A stretch of DNA of 64,000 nt from Casuarius casuarius (lineage: Eukaryota; Chordata; Aves; Casuariiformes; Casuariidae), in NCBI GenBank assembly GCA_003342895.1, contig PTFA01000396.1, positions 245,584 to 309,583 of the forward strand, written 5' to 3'. Made by a program: the position numbers and the translations under genes. Below the pieces are notes generated by a model. It made no database searches, was not told the origin of the DNA, and saw nothing but the letters and a program-made list of their open reading frames with translations. How positions within the stretch are numbered: the first letter of the stretch is position 1; each line of letters starts with the position of its first letter. This document shows positions 12,097-22,574 of this stretch, piece by piece.

Positions 12097-12442
12097 TGTG
12101 GCATATGACGACACGCACCTCAGATAGGGTGGTGCAAGAGATCTCGTTTATTGAAAACACGAGGGCTGGTTATATAGCAACCAAGCCCAGCGACTCCTCC
12201 TTCCGCGTGTCTCCTGTGCATTGCGGCATCTTGTGATAGATAGGAAGGCATATCCTGATCCCTGGCAGGCAGGCAGGAAGGCACACCGTGATGGCTGGCA
12301 CGTAGGCAGGAAGGCACACCGTGATGGCTGGCAACTCACGTGCACACATTCTGGCCACAGATCATAGTTACCACATCATCACTTTCTGCCTTAGAGATTC
12401 TCTGCTGTCTTACACAGCGTCATCCTATCTTGGCCCCNAACA
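12097..12442 (-). mobile_element. 5' LTR of endogenous retrovirus
   Basis: On the minus strand the element runs from TGTT (12,442) to CACA (12,097), giving TG...CA ends over about 346 bases. It holds a TATATAA box (12,170-12,176 region) and an AATAAA signal (12,147-12,152) about 20 bases further on, in the right order for U3-R-U5. A primer-binding site follows. The U3 end is provisional because an N sits at 12,438. No 3' LTR was seen, so this is a truncated provirus. Unit repeats in U3 are listed separately. Confidence 0.7.
12241..12333 (-). repeat. 33-bp tandem repeat in LTR U3
   Basis: The 30 bases at 12,271-12,300 recur exactly at 12,304-12,333, giving a 33-base period. A third, diverged copy covers 12,241-12,266. 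Tandem repeats upstream of the TATA box are typical of retroviral enhancers; that role is inferred. Confidence 0.8.
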
Positions 12443-12930
12443 AGAAGACACACAGCCGTGGCCTGTAGGAGATGAGGAGATGGGAGAGCAGAGGGTGAGC
12501 GAGGCTGCCTGGGAGAGCGCTGGCAGCTTGGCAGCAGGAGCCGCCAGGGCTTGTGCCAGCAGCTCCCAAGGTGGCCCCGTGCCCGGCGCAAGGCGCTTGC
12601 GGCTTGTCAGGTTGCTCAGGGCCGTGTGCAGTGGGGTGTTGAACAGCTCCAAGGAAGGAGACTCCACAAGCACTCAGGGCAAGCCGTTCAGGTGTTGCAC
12701 CACCCTGCCAGCAAAGAGCTACAGGTTCACTCATCCCGCTGTGAAGGGCTTTCTTTTTCCACTAGGACTTGTGTGAGCAGCTGCTCTGGTGGCCCTGTGC
12801 CCGGCCGAACGTACTCTTCTGTGCGGCTCAGCCCTTTCCGGTGGGCATGGAATTTCGCACTCTCGGGAATCTTTCCACTCGGCCATTTTTTGACCCAAGA
12901 CTGTTTCAGCTGCAACAGATGAGATGTTAA
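12443..12930 (-). repeat. CR1-like segment, minus orientation
   Basis: Read on the minus strand this region carries the same CR1-like core as 11,459-11,545 (GCAGGGTGGTGCAACACCTG, then CTCCTTCCTTGGAG), continuing into a GAGCAACCTG end. It directly abuts the LTR. Within it a roughly 40-base GGGCAC-GGGCCACC-AGCTGCT motif occurs twice, at about 12,553-12,595 and 12,767-12,807. Confidence 0.55.
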
Positions 12931-13892
12931 GGTAGATGCCAAGGTATTGCTTAGAGAGATTTTTTAGAATAAGGTGTTGAAGATAAAACTCATGGTGCCT
13001 AAAGCTATTGCCATGAGAAGACCCTGCATTGGTGTAGGAAACAGAAAACTGGTAGCTTGCTGTTATGTCAGTGAAGAGAGGTGTGTGAGGCTGTACTAGT
13101 AAGCAGAAGAGGTACGCATGCCAATGCCCATAGTGTGGCTTATCCCCAGTCCCCAGGACCTAGGGTACTGGCCTGGCTTGGGGCTGTAGGACCTTGGCCA
13201 TGTGCTGGGAGCCTCCTCCCATTCACCTTCATGGGATTGTGCTCTCAGTACTCTACAGGCCCAGGGTCTCCCTGCAGGGTGCTTGTCCGGAGAGGATGGA
13301 GAGACCAGGAGGCTCCCTTCTGCCCAGGGGAACCTCCTGCCCTCCTGTCTTTCCTCCTCATGGGCTACGTCTAGCTCAGTCTTGGGTCAGAGCTCCTGGA
13401 TCTCTTTTCCCTAACTGGAGCTTTCCAGGGAGTAGCAGGTACCCTGCAGTGACCCTGGCCACAGGGACTACCCCTTGTAACAGTCCCGCCATCTAAGGGC
13501 TTTACACTGACAGAGAGCGGTCTTTTCAGCTCCCTGCAAGCTGCAGGCAGTACTGCTCTTGGGGTGCAGCACACAAGGAGTTGCACAAGGTCTGCCCACA
13601 TGAGCCATCTCCCAGCAGCCAGGGAACTGCCTCCAGAGAAGGATGTGCCTCCAGGCATCAGTGGAGGTCTAGTGGCCAGAAACAGCAGAAAGAGAAGAGA
13701 AGAATATGGTGGAAGTCGATGCATAAATGGAACCATTGCTCATGTAACTTCAAGTACAAAGTTCCTCCTTTGTTATTGGCAAGAGATGGAAGTGGAGCTC
13801 CTGAGGCCTGAGCTGAGCGTGGCCTGCTAGCTAGATGTGGAAAGTGTGACCATGAAAGCATCATCTCTCTGGCTTCATAAAGAAACACTCAC

Positions 13893-14016
13893 CAAGGCTT
13901 TGTTTCTCATCAAGAATTTTCTCACCCTGGTTTTGCAGTGCTTTTAGCTGATCCTCCACCTGTCTCTGTTCCCTCTGCTTATCTCCAAGGGCAAATGTTT
14001 TAACATCACGTTCAGG
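13893..14016 (-). pseudogene. DNAH6: Dynein remnant: stalk return / AAA5 start
   Basis: The block is bounded by AG (atcatctcag) and a perfect GTGAGT donor. Its open frame reads PERDVKTFALGDKQREQ, then VEDQLKALQNQGEKILDEKQ. Dyneins have here RPDLExxxxxLxxxxxxDKxQLKxxEDKIL...SxGNILDxEELI, the segment before the exon at 7.7 kb. The 124 bases contain no stop, and both splice sites look functional. The next block needs phase 0, but this one ends in phase 1, so an exon between them is missing or skipped. Confidence 0.75.
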
Positions 14017-14498
14017 CTGAGATGATCAAGTCAACATCTGGGAAGAGCATTTGGGAAGAGTCATTCAGGATTACTGGCTTGATGCTTAGGAGCTGTTAAC
14101 ACGAGTGAGAGACCACTTCCAAGAACAACTAGAAGGTAATTAGCAGCCTATGGCTAAGCAAACCAAATCAGGCAACAGTCACACGGCTTTACCCTAAAAT
14201 GCTTTGGTCCTCTTCAGAAAAGTGTGTTCTCCTAATGACAACACTGTTTTTGCAGGCATGTGTTTGGCAAGCTTATTTTGTTCAACTTTACTGAGCCAAT
14301 CTTCTACACTTCCTCTGACCTTCAGTCCTTTCCCTAAACTAATCTAAACTTAGTTATTGTAAACTTAGTTATTATAAAAAGTCATATTTCTGCTGAATTT
14401 ATACAATCATGATTTTGTGCCTTATTTATTCCCTAAGATTAAGAAGAATGTTAATAACGAAGCAAAAAATAATGGCTTTCACTGTTGTTCCAAGATGG

Positions 14499-14692
14499 TC
14501 ACAGAATGACAGAATAATCGACGTTGGAAAGAACCTATGGAGATCATCTGGACGAAACCCCTTGCTCAAGCAAGGTCAGCTACAGCAGGCTGCCCAGGAC
14601 CTTGTCCAGTTGGGTTTTGAATATCTCCAAGGATGGAAACTTTTTAGACTCTAGGCAACCTTTCCAGTGTTCAGCCATCCTCAGGATGGGTG
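14499..14692 (-). repeat. CR1 3' fragment, minus orientation
   Basis: It begins with the reversed CR1 tail (tcacagaatgacagaat, then cgttggaaagaacctatgga) and runs through agcaggctgcccaggacctt and the tccaaggatgga motif, all typical of antisense avian CR1. It lies inside the 1-kb interval where about 1,900 residues of dynein coding sequence are missing. Confidence 0.85.
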
Positions 14693-15011
14693 ATTTAGCA
14701 GAAAGAAAAACACATTTCCTTTCTTAGTGTTAATATTCACCAGAAGTACAGCATAAAAATTGCAACATCATTAATCACACTGTGCTTTATAAGCATTCAG
14801 ACTAAAAATTAAGTCATAACACAAGCTACTAATATAAGCTGGTGGTCACACCAGCTTAAAGCCACAATGATGCAGTGATGATCTGTAATAATTTGTATTT
14901 TACGCATTTGTAATAGTTTGCTTCTACCTTTCCTTTCAGATACAGTACATGAAGAAAGACTTTATTTTCCTGTCGGTAACAAATTAACAGACTAAAACCA
15001 AAAACATTTAC

Positions 15012-15112
15012 CTTTTCTCCCTTGGGTGACAGCATTGCTAAAATACCATTCATGAAAACCTCTCCTTTTCTCCTTCAGCTGGCATCATAAGGGCAAAACC
15101 TAGTCTAGCACT
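15012..15112 (-). pseudogene. DNAH6: Dynein remnant: end of linker (SPEGE block)
   Basis: From acceptor aattag at 15,113 the frame reads SARLGFALMMPAEGEKERF and then stops; the adjacent frame continues FMNGILAMLSPKGEK up to a GT donor (AAAAG|GTAAAT). Dyneins carry IxKLEFAL...EGE... followed by DIxAMxSPEGEKV just before AAA1. The two halves are in different frames, so an indel lies near 15,051-15,058. This is the last recognisable block before the motor deletion. Confidence 0.75.
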
Positions 15113-15459
15113 CTAATTAAAGCGTTTTCTTAAGAGACAGTGGCTTTCATAAGGATTACAATTTTGAGCCCAAATTTCCAGTTTATCATTTGACAAAAAG
15201 TAAAATCTGTTTGGTAAATGATACAATAAAATTGAGATAAAAATTCAGAAACAAGGAACAGTCTCATGCTACTCTGAAATACCATAATTAGAGTAAATTT
15301 CAAAATACAATTACTGCAAGTATTATATGGTATATTTACACAGTGTCAATACATTTTACTTTATGAGTGTTACACCGCATCACCGTAAGAAGTTTCCATA
15401 TTTCCCATCTACTGTTGTTAATCAGAAGATCACATACACTCTTTGGTGTAATTTTTTAC

Positions 15460-15565
15460 TAACGTGGGCAAGATAACTCTCCTGTGTTCCAAAAAAAATC
15501 TTTGAGGCCCTTTTGAATTTGATCAAGCAGTCCACTGTCATTTTGGAAAGCTTCTAAGTGGCCTA
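15460..15565 (-). pseudogene. DNAH6: Dynein remnant: linker LLExIQK block
   Basis: After acceptor attccttag the frame reads GHLEAFQNDSGLLDQIQK and GLKDF, like the dynein linker GLLExxQNNNxLLxxIQKxLxxYLExKR. Immediately after, a run of eight T (A8 on the plus strand, 15,491-15,498) shifts the frame: only the next frame gives a TQESYLAH segment resembling the ExKRxxFPR continuation. A homopolymer indel is the likely cause. Confidence 0.7.
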
Positions 15566-17241
15566 CTAAGGAATGAAAAGTACTTGAGAAAGTGGTGTCT
15601 CATTTAATTAAAAACACAAGAGAAAAGTAGTGTGATTCAAAATGCAAGAAAAACTTCACTTCTTATAAATTATGGAGGAAACATACTTGTCACATGAAGT
15701 TATCATTGCACATCAAAAATTCTGGCAGATATCTTGCTAATAGTGAAGAATTACCAAGAAGTAGACCACATGTACCACAACTGCTTCATCCCTGCAAGAA
15801 TTTTTAATTTAATGATAAATGGAGAATAAGTGCTAGTCCTCACACAAGGGGTCCAGAACAGCTGGGGCACCAAGGACCCATGGAGCTGCTCCCAGGCTGC
15901 TATCATATCCTCAGGGCTGTGACACTGGCTAGAATGTGCACCTGTCTTCAAGCCTTTGAAGCTTCATTGTGTTCTGCAATCCACAGAAACAAATAAATGA
16001 AAATTTCCCCCCTGAAAAAACAGAACAGGTGAGAAGCGCTTGTAAGGTATATTCTGACCAGGAAGCTCTCTGCCATCTGGAAGTTTCATAAAAAAAACCT
16101 CATGCAGTTCAGCAGCTATCCCTCTTCTCCCTTTAAAACAATGCATATGCACTGTCTCACTCCCAAAGACCAACACTCACTCCAACAGAGAGAAAGTGTT
16201 TTAACAACTAGGTATTCTAGAAGCAGATTCTGCAGGAACACAACTTCAGAAAACCAAATGCTTTCACTATAAATATAACCCAATAAAGACTCCTCCAGTC
16301 CTTTAAAGACAATTTGGAGTCCACAAGAGCCTAGGTTTTAATACAGAAAACCAAGAGTCCAATCCCTCACTGGCCCACATCTTGCAAAGACATTAACAGC
16401 AGTTTAAAATCAAAACTGCTATGTTCCCACTCACTGAGCCCTTAGGCAGATCAGAGGTTCCTAGCCAGAATCATACCTTGCGTGGATACTACAGGTGCAG
16501 TTGCTGTGACATTAGCTCTGCCCCAGCTCATGTATGTGCAGTAGGAAGTATGCCTCTACACCCTGTTTTTTCCCACCAGGGCCCTCACCTCCTGTGGCCA
16601 TCTACTCCACTGACTGCCATAAATACCAGTTTGAGATCTCTCAAGCAGGCTTAAAGATACTGAGAGGAAATCAAGAAAAATGTAAGGGAAACTCATGTTC
16701 ACATTCCTAATACTATACGTCATCTCCCTCTAACTTGAAAGAGCACTGGAAACACAGAAAGAATGTAAAAAATACACAGTGTAGAAAGAAAAAAAGATAC
16801 GAATGGGTATAAGGCAAGAAACACAGGGGACCTGAATATACATGCGGCCATGCACTAATAATAGAGAGAAAAGGAAAAGATGAAAATACCATTAGGAAAT
16901 AGGATGGCATCATGAGATGGCTGAAATACAGCAAGGCACATTTTAGAAATACAGTAAGGAGAAAGGCGATTGAAAACATGTTGCAAACAAAGACAAGTAG
17001 CAATGAATGGGATACAGCCACCTTCTCATTCTCTTTTTCAAAAAGAATTCCCATAAATAAATAGCATCATTGATTTTTAATCTCTGATTGGCTGAGTCCA
17101 AAGGCTTATAGGTTTTAAATAAAGTTTAGCACAACCTTTGTGATACATCATGCATTTACTGGTATAATATTCTTATTTTATACCAGGATGAGTAGAAGTA
17201 TGAAGAGCATTTGATAGATGATTAACTTTTCTCATTATTAC

Positions 17242-17337
17242 CTTCCAAGACTTTTCCATCTTTAAGAACATTTTGTCTCTCCAGGAAGCTGTCTCTGAAT
17301 ATCAGGAAGATTAAAAATATTTTCTAAGTCACTTTGT
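17242..17337 (-). pseudogene. DNAH6: Dynein remnant: linker PDIQRQLP block
   Basis: One frame reads LENIFNLPDIQRQLPGETK then stops, and the next frame continues MFLKMEKSWK to a GT donor (GGAAG|GTAATA). The linker consensus YLExIFxxPDIQRQLPxExKMFLxVDKSWK spans both, so one base is missing near 17,270-17,275. The match to PDIQRQLP is exact. Confidence 0.85.
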
Positions 17338-18304
17338 CTGACATGTCAACCACTCTTCCCAGGGAAGGAAAAAAAGGAAGATGTCAGCAATTATTTCCCA
17401 GTCTTCAGTCTCACCAAGGAGACTTGAAAACAGAGACTGATTTTCGCATTTCTACTATTAAACATAAATTTTCTGTAACATTTCTGATAACGAGCTACAC
17501 GATGCTGATGGGAGACTTTCAGGTTTAAACATAATTCTTTGCATTTTCCTGTATTTTAAACATTTTTATTATCCTTTCCAGCATTTATTCTGTCACGGAT
17601 ATTTCCTTTAGAAGCAAAATGTGTTGCAAAATTCAGATTCACAAAAACTGAGCATCTTTTTGAACACAAAGGCCTTGTATGCAGTCCCATTTGAGATAAG
17701 TAATTTCTTGCAGAGCAGAATATTATTCTATCTTCAGATGTCTCACCTCACCTCTCCACTGCTTTCCTATAAATATTAAATCCAACCCACTTGCTTTCCA
17801 GGAAAGCTTCCTACATTTGAGAAGTGTTTGTACCACAAAGTACTGAGTTCTTCATAACACTAAATACTTCACACTGCCCAGTTTCTTAAAACTCTTACAT
17901 ACTCTATCTTCTATGCAGAAAAACCTACCTACCATTTCCAACACACCTGAAGAAAAACAACTGCAGAATATTTCTGCTACATGTCCCTGCAAGCAATGCA
18001 TACGCCTGGTTTCTACAGCCACCTCCTTGCCAGAAAAGGAACATTCTTAAGATAAAATTTTAAGCACAAATAATCTCATCATTATTTCACATAAATCCAA
18101 TGACATGTTTTAAACGATAATTTTCCTTCCTTTCCCTGGCCCAACATGAATGGGTTTCTTCCTATTAGCTGCAAAATTGTATCAGCAAAGAGAGAGTGCT
18201 CACTTTCCAGCAATCTCAACCTGGCTGGTTTTATGAAATAATATGAATCCAACAGTTTTCTTAACATAAAGTAGTTTTTCTTTTTTTGGCAATTTGCTAC
18301 TCAC

Positions 18305-18423
18305 CAATGTTTGACTAAATAAGGACAGCTGTTTCTGCTAGTCCTCTATATGTGTCCTGAGAGGGTCCACATACCTTGAGGAGGCTGTAGTTGCTATATT
18401 GACAGTGCTATCTCAAGAAGAAC
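18305..18423 (-). pseudogene. DNAH6: Dynein remnant: linker SSRYVxP block, with stop
   Basis: The block has acceptor ttatttaag and a perfect GTGAGT donor. The frame reads STVNIATTASSRYVDPLR, THIED, stop, QKQLSLFSQTL. Dyneins have DDSTxNIATIASSRYVGPLKxRVDEWQKQLxLFxxTL, so the conserved tryptophan codon has become TAG (18,338-18,340). Just upstream, VLLE is out of frame with DSTVN, pointing to a one-base loss near 18,411. Confidence 0.85.
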
Positions 18424-18449
18424 CTTAAATAAGCAGTAAACACATTTAC

Positions 18450-18548
18450 ATACTCGAACATCCTCTGTATTATGTCTTTAGGATAGATGTCTTTATAAAA
18501 GCGGTGAGGAAGAACAATACATTTATTTTTTTTCCAAGTATCTTCCAC
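18450..18548 (-). pseudogene. DNAH6: Dynein remnant: linker VEDxW block
   Basis: Acceptor ctcaactag is followed by VEDTWKKNKCIVLPHRFYKD and 13 further open residues to a TAT|GTAAAT donor. The dynein linker has KVEDSWKxTEFxVLPHRDSKDVFILGGTDDIQ. The first two-thirds match well; the ILGGTDD motif is lost. There is no stop in the block. Confidence 0.8.
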
Positions 18549-19204
18549 CTAGTTGAGAAAAACATAAGCTATCTAAATCTATTCATAATCATGAAATGTT
18601 TAGGTTTTACAAATTATATACAAAGCAATAAAATCTCCTTTTGATGACAGAAAAAATCCCTCTTTATCTAAACTGACTGTAATAAGATTGCAGTTTTTTT
18701 CTGTTCTCTTTTGTCAGACCATACAGTGGAAAATTACACCTATTTTTGTTCTTTTTAATTCAGTAAGCAACACATTTTTCTTATTTGTAATGGAAAGAAA
18801 TTGCATACGTCTTGTTTTTGTCCACTTAAATAGTGTTAATTCACATCCTTGTCCAAAATACAGTCTGTGTCAGTTCAGAATGAAACTATGACTTAGCCTT
18901 GCAGGTATTACGGCTATTTTGTTGCTATAGAGATTGCAGAAAAGGAACAAAATGTTCCAGTTAGCAACTACTATTAACAGATTAAGTTTGAGCTCTAATA
19001 AGTCTTTCTTTAAACTTTTTTTATAACACCTTTGGGTACATAACAGAAGGTGTCTTTTTGTTTTTCTATTTATTCAGCTAAAAAATCTATTTTTTAATAC
19101 TATTATTATTATAGTATTAATATTTTATGATCCAGAACTGAGAAACCATAAAGATCAACATTTACAGCTGTTTATAAAAACAAAGATCTGTCTGCTAAAA
19201 TTAC

Positions 19205-19500
19205 CTTTCTGAGAGCTGTCTCTACAAAGTTTCACCATATACTTGCCCAGAAACATTCTGAATTTCCTCAGCAAATTTGAAAGCACTGAGCTCAATAAGC
19301 AGAGCTAAAGAAAGCAGATTTTCCACATCAGTCAAAGCAGCATGAACTATTTGTTCCAAAACTGCCCAATTTGTGGGTTTCAGAAAGGGGCTTCTCAGAT
19401 CTGTGATAACTGGCACATGGACAAGTAATACAACTGATATAATAGAGCTTTCCTTAATTTCCCTTACGGCTTTGACCTCCTTGAAAACAGCCTTATAAAG
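19205..19500 (-). pseudogene. DNAH6: Dynein remnant: DHC_N2 linker start
   Basis: The frame reads VPVITDLRSPFLKPTNW, then LLSLALLIELSAFKFAEEIQ and NVSGQ. This is the start of the dynein heavy chain N2 (linker) domain: LPxIxDLRNPxLKxRHW, then LLxLxLxxFxEEIxEISxQA. After GETL the frame stops (TAG, about 19,223), while the following ETALRK is in the frame that joins the VEDTW block, so one base was lost there. The donor is AGAAAG|GTAATT. The upstream limit is unsure. Confidence 0.85.
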
Positions 19501-20059
19501 AGGCAATGGGAACTGACAGTAGTCCTAATTCTATAGGATTTCATTTTTCAGGAAAATGGAAAAAAATTTTCTAATTTTGCACTTTGGAGTAAAATTAGAA
19601 AAAACTTGGCATTTAAAATTTGACAAGTTTTCTGTTCTCCATACTTATTCTCCACTCTTCTCCTTCTGTATGCCCTTGGAAGAGTTGTATACAAAATGTT
19701 AGTATATTTTAAAAATGTTAGTATATTAAGAAATATTTTCTTAAACATTCAAATTTCTATGTCCCATTTTATCTTTTCATGCATCTTTTCTGCCTTTGCT
19801 CTGAGCAGCGGCACTATGTTATTAGGTCGCAGCCCTTTTTCCAGCTGATTCACAAACTTGGCATATTCAGAAACTCAGGAATTTAGTTGTCCTGGATCCA
19901 AGCTTTCAAATTTACACTATGAAAATCAAACACATACACAAATATATTGATTAATGAGCACAAAATAAGAATTTACCACCTTAACTATGAATGTAACCTT
20001 CATTCACTAAGAAACAATACAAATAAACGGAATTATTCAGAACTTGGGCCTAATGGGAA

Positions 20060-20352
20060 GGTTTAGAGACTTGCTGCAGAGGTGCACAGCAAAAGGACAA
20101 GGAGAAGCACAAGCTGCAGAAAGCTAAATTATGTTCAGATACTAGCAAAAAAGTCTTTTGTAGTGAGGGTAGGCAAACATTGCAATGGTGGGCCAGAGAG
20201 GTGGTAGATATCCATCCCTGGAGATATTTAAAACTTAGAGAAGTCTCTAAGCAATCTGATTCACCTTCGAAGTTGGTCCTGCTTTGAGCAACAATTTTGC
20301 GTTGGACCAGAGAACTATGATTACCCCAGATTAAATTATTCTATGATTCTAA
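20060..20352 (+). repeat. CR1 3' end
   Basis: This is the clearest CR1 tail of the window. It carries a TAGTGAGGGT-type motif, TCCATCCCTGGAGATATTTA, GGTCCTGCTTTGAGCA, TTGGACCAGAGAACTATGAT and a terminal ATTCTATGATTCT repeat typical of avian CR1 3' ends. It is 5'-truncated, as CR1 copies usually are. Confidence 0.9.
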
Positions 20353-22522
20353 TCAGGCTTTAGCAACATCAATTAGCAAACAGAGAGAAAGGTGAGCAGT
20401 ATACTCTGTAATGGTAACCCCTGTTTGGTTCAGTGATGCAAAATCTTTAATGACCTTTTGGAAGAAAAAAAAGAAACCCATTTTTTGCTTTTATACATAT
20501 TACAAAACATAATTTTATACTATAGCATTTATTATACATTATCGTATAGTATTTCACTTAAGAATCAGTGTAATTAATATACCGCCATGCCTTGCGTTTG
20601 AAGTGCTTTCCATTCAGCAAAAGAATCCCAAAGTAGTTACTTCAGTTCCAGCTCTGCACAAACCTTCTCCAAAGAATCAAATTTTGAAACATGAAAAATG
20701 GCAGAAACTATCTGACATACAATTAAAATCATCCCTTGTTCATTTTAAACACATTCTGGAGTTAGTACTGGGGGAGAGAGGACAGATCCATATTTAACAT
20801 ATATTGCTTTAGCATATACAGCAAATTCTTCTTTATTCTTTAGAAAAGTTACAGTTATTATGTTCTCTGTGTCATATCTATATCTACTATCTCTACTACC
20901 TCAGATAGCAAACACTGCATCCTTCTGAATAACTTCCAGACAATCTTTTGAAAAGCTGCTGAGGCTTGACCATTACAATAAAACAGCTCTCTGCCTATGT
21001 ACTGAATACTCATTAGTTAACAACAATGCACTTTACAAACCTGTAAAGATTCTTCTAAAAGTGTATCATGGTGCTTTTAAGTAGGAACTCTATGGATTTC
21101 CTTTAACTATGGCTAGGAGACTTTTCTACTTTACGTGACAACTGTCTGGAATGACTGCACTAAATATCCATGACCAAAACAAGATGATGAGCCTTCATCT
21201 GCACATGCATTCAGATGGCATTATGACCAAGTAAAATGTTATTAACAGTAATGTATTACCAAAAGAAAGAATCAAATTAATGGTCAGAGAGCTGGCATCT
21301 TCAAAAATAAGCATTCTTTCTAACTGAATGTCCAGAGTGACCATACATCCGTGTAACACTACTGATTCACCTATTCATATTAATTTAAAGCACCAAACTT
21401 CTGCTGCAAGGGAAAATACATTCTCTTCAAATCTAATTCTCAGAGGATATAATATACACTGATTTAGCCAGCAACATTTTCAGCTTTTGAAAACAGAACA
21501 TCCGAATGAAAATTCAGTCATCACACTGTCACATACTGCATTATGGGGAGCTGCAAATCACAATGGCAATTCCAAAGATGTTAGTAACTTTTCATATAAC
21601 AACAGTAGCTATAAGCTTCAGAAGTCATTTGTCACCATTAGTCTCATGAGTATGATATTTATACCCTGCTCCAAACACACACACACACATGAAAGTGTGC
21701 TGTCAATTCTCGTGAGGATCAGAAAACAGATGGCTCACGGAGATGACAAGTGAGGTCAGTTTAGCACATTGCTTTTTTAAAGGGACTGTCAAAACTTTAA
21801 GCTGCAGATACCTCAGATAGCTCTCCCAAACTAAAAACCAGAAAAAAATGACCTAAGAATTATTATTTACAGTTCCTTGACACTGAAACACTGCTTCTTA
21901 TAGTGTATGTTTAATGTATATTTTCCTTGTTGAAAGGAAAGACTTCAGGTAGATGCTGTAAGTTAAAGTGCATTCAGTGAAAACTTTAGTAAAGAAAGGT
22001 ACTTTTTTACTAGTAAAAAAAAAAAAAGGTACTTTTTTACTAGTTAAAAAAAAAAAGGTACTTTTTCAATCCCTTTGTACAGGCATATGAACAAACGCAT
22101 GATGTGTGCAAATGTGGAAAGTTTGAGGGCCTGAGAGTGTTTCCATTAAGTCAATCAAGATATAGAAAAATATTATTTCCACAGGTCATCTGTGCATAAA
22201 CAGATTAATACAACAACTGGATAATTATTGGAATTAATGAAAGCAACAGAGCTTTTACGAATTTCAGCAGGTTGCTTTAGTACTAAAGGAGGAAACAAAA
22301 ACTGAATTACAACTGTTCTCTGCATACACTGGCTTGTTGTTTCACTTCTTTTACTTCTGAATTTAGCTCTAAAACATCCCGATCTAAGAGCTGACAGAAT
22401 TCAGTAGTGCTGGTATTTCTTTAACCCACTGATCTATCAGTTGTTTTATAAACTATACAGCAATAGATGCTTTCAGAATTGGAGACAGAACAAAATCATC
22501 AGCAGGTATGGGGGCTGTGTAC
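20353..22522. other. Pseudogene intron, no gene seen
   Basis: AT-rich intronic sequence between the dynein tail block at 22.5 kb and the linker block at 19.3 kb. Several tail exons are expected here. Two weak candidates (near 20.9 and 22.4 kb) could not be matched. A (CA)n run lies at about 21,676-21,689. Confidence 0.5.
21995..22066. repeat. Tandem A-rich repeat, about 30-bp unit
   Basis: A unit made of AAAGGTACTTTTTTACTAGT plus a run of 10-13 A occurs twice, with a third partial copy (AAAGGTACTTTTT). The inner part is nearly self-complementary (AAAGGTACTTT), so a hairpin or a short transposon end could underlie it. Confidence 0.8.
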
Positions 22523-22574
22523 TAGTCAGTAAGCTGATACATCTGAGTTACTAGGTTGCTCTCTTCTTCAAGAA
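22523..22574 (-). pseudogene. DNAH6: Dynein remnant: tail LEEExNLVTQMYxL block
   Basis: The frame VLEEESNLVTQMYQLTD lies between an AG (tttggttgaag) and a GT (CTGACTA|GTACAC). It fits the inner-arm tail motif LExEANLVxQMYxLIxxY. The block is 52 bases and short, but the motif is specific and its place between the 32.4-kb and 19.3-kb blocks is correct. Confidence 0.65.

Noticed and set aside
15012..15080. First read in another frame as an AAA5 motif (NAVTQGRK)
   Set aside because: The adjacent frame gives the better and longer match to the end of the linker (LAMLSPKGEK), which also fits the gene order.
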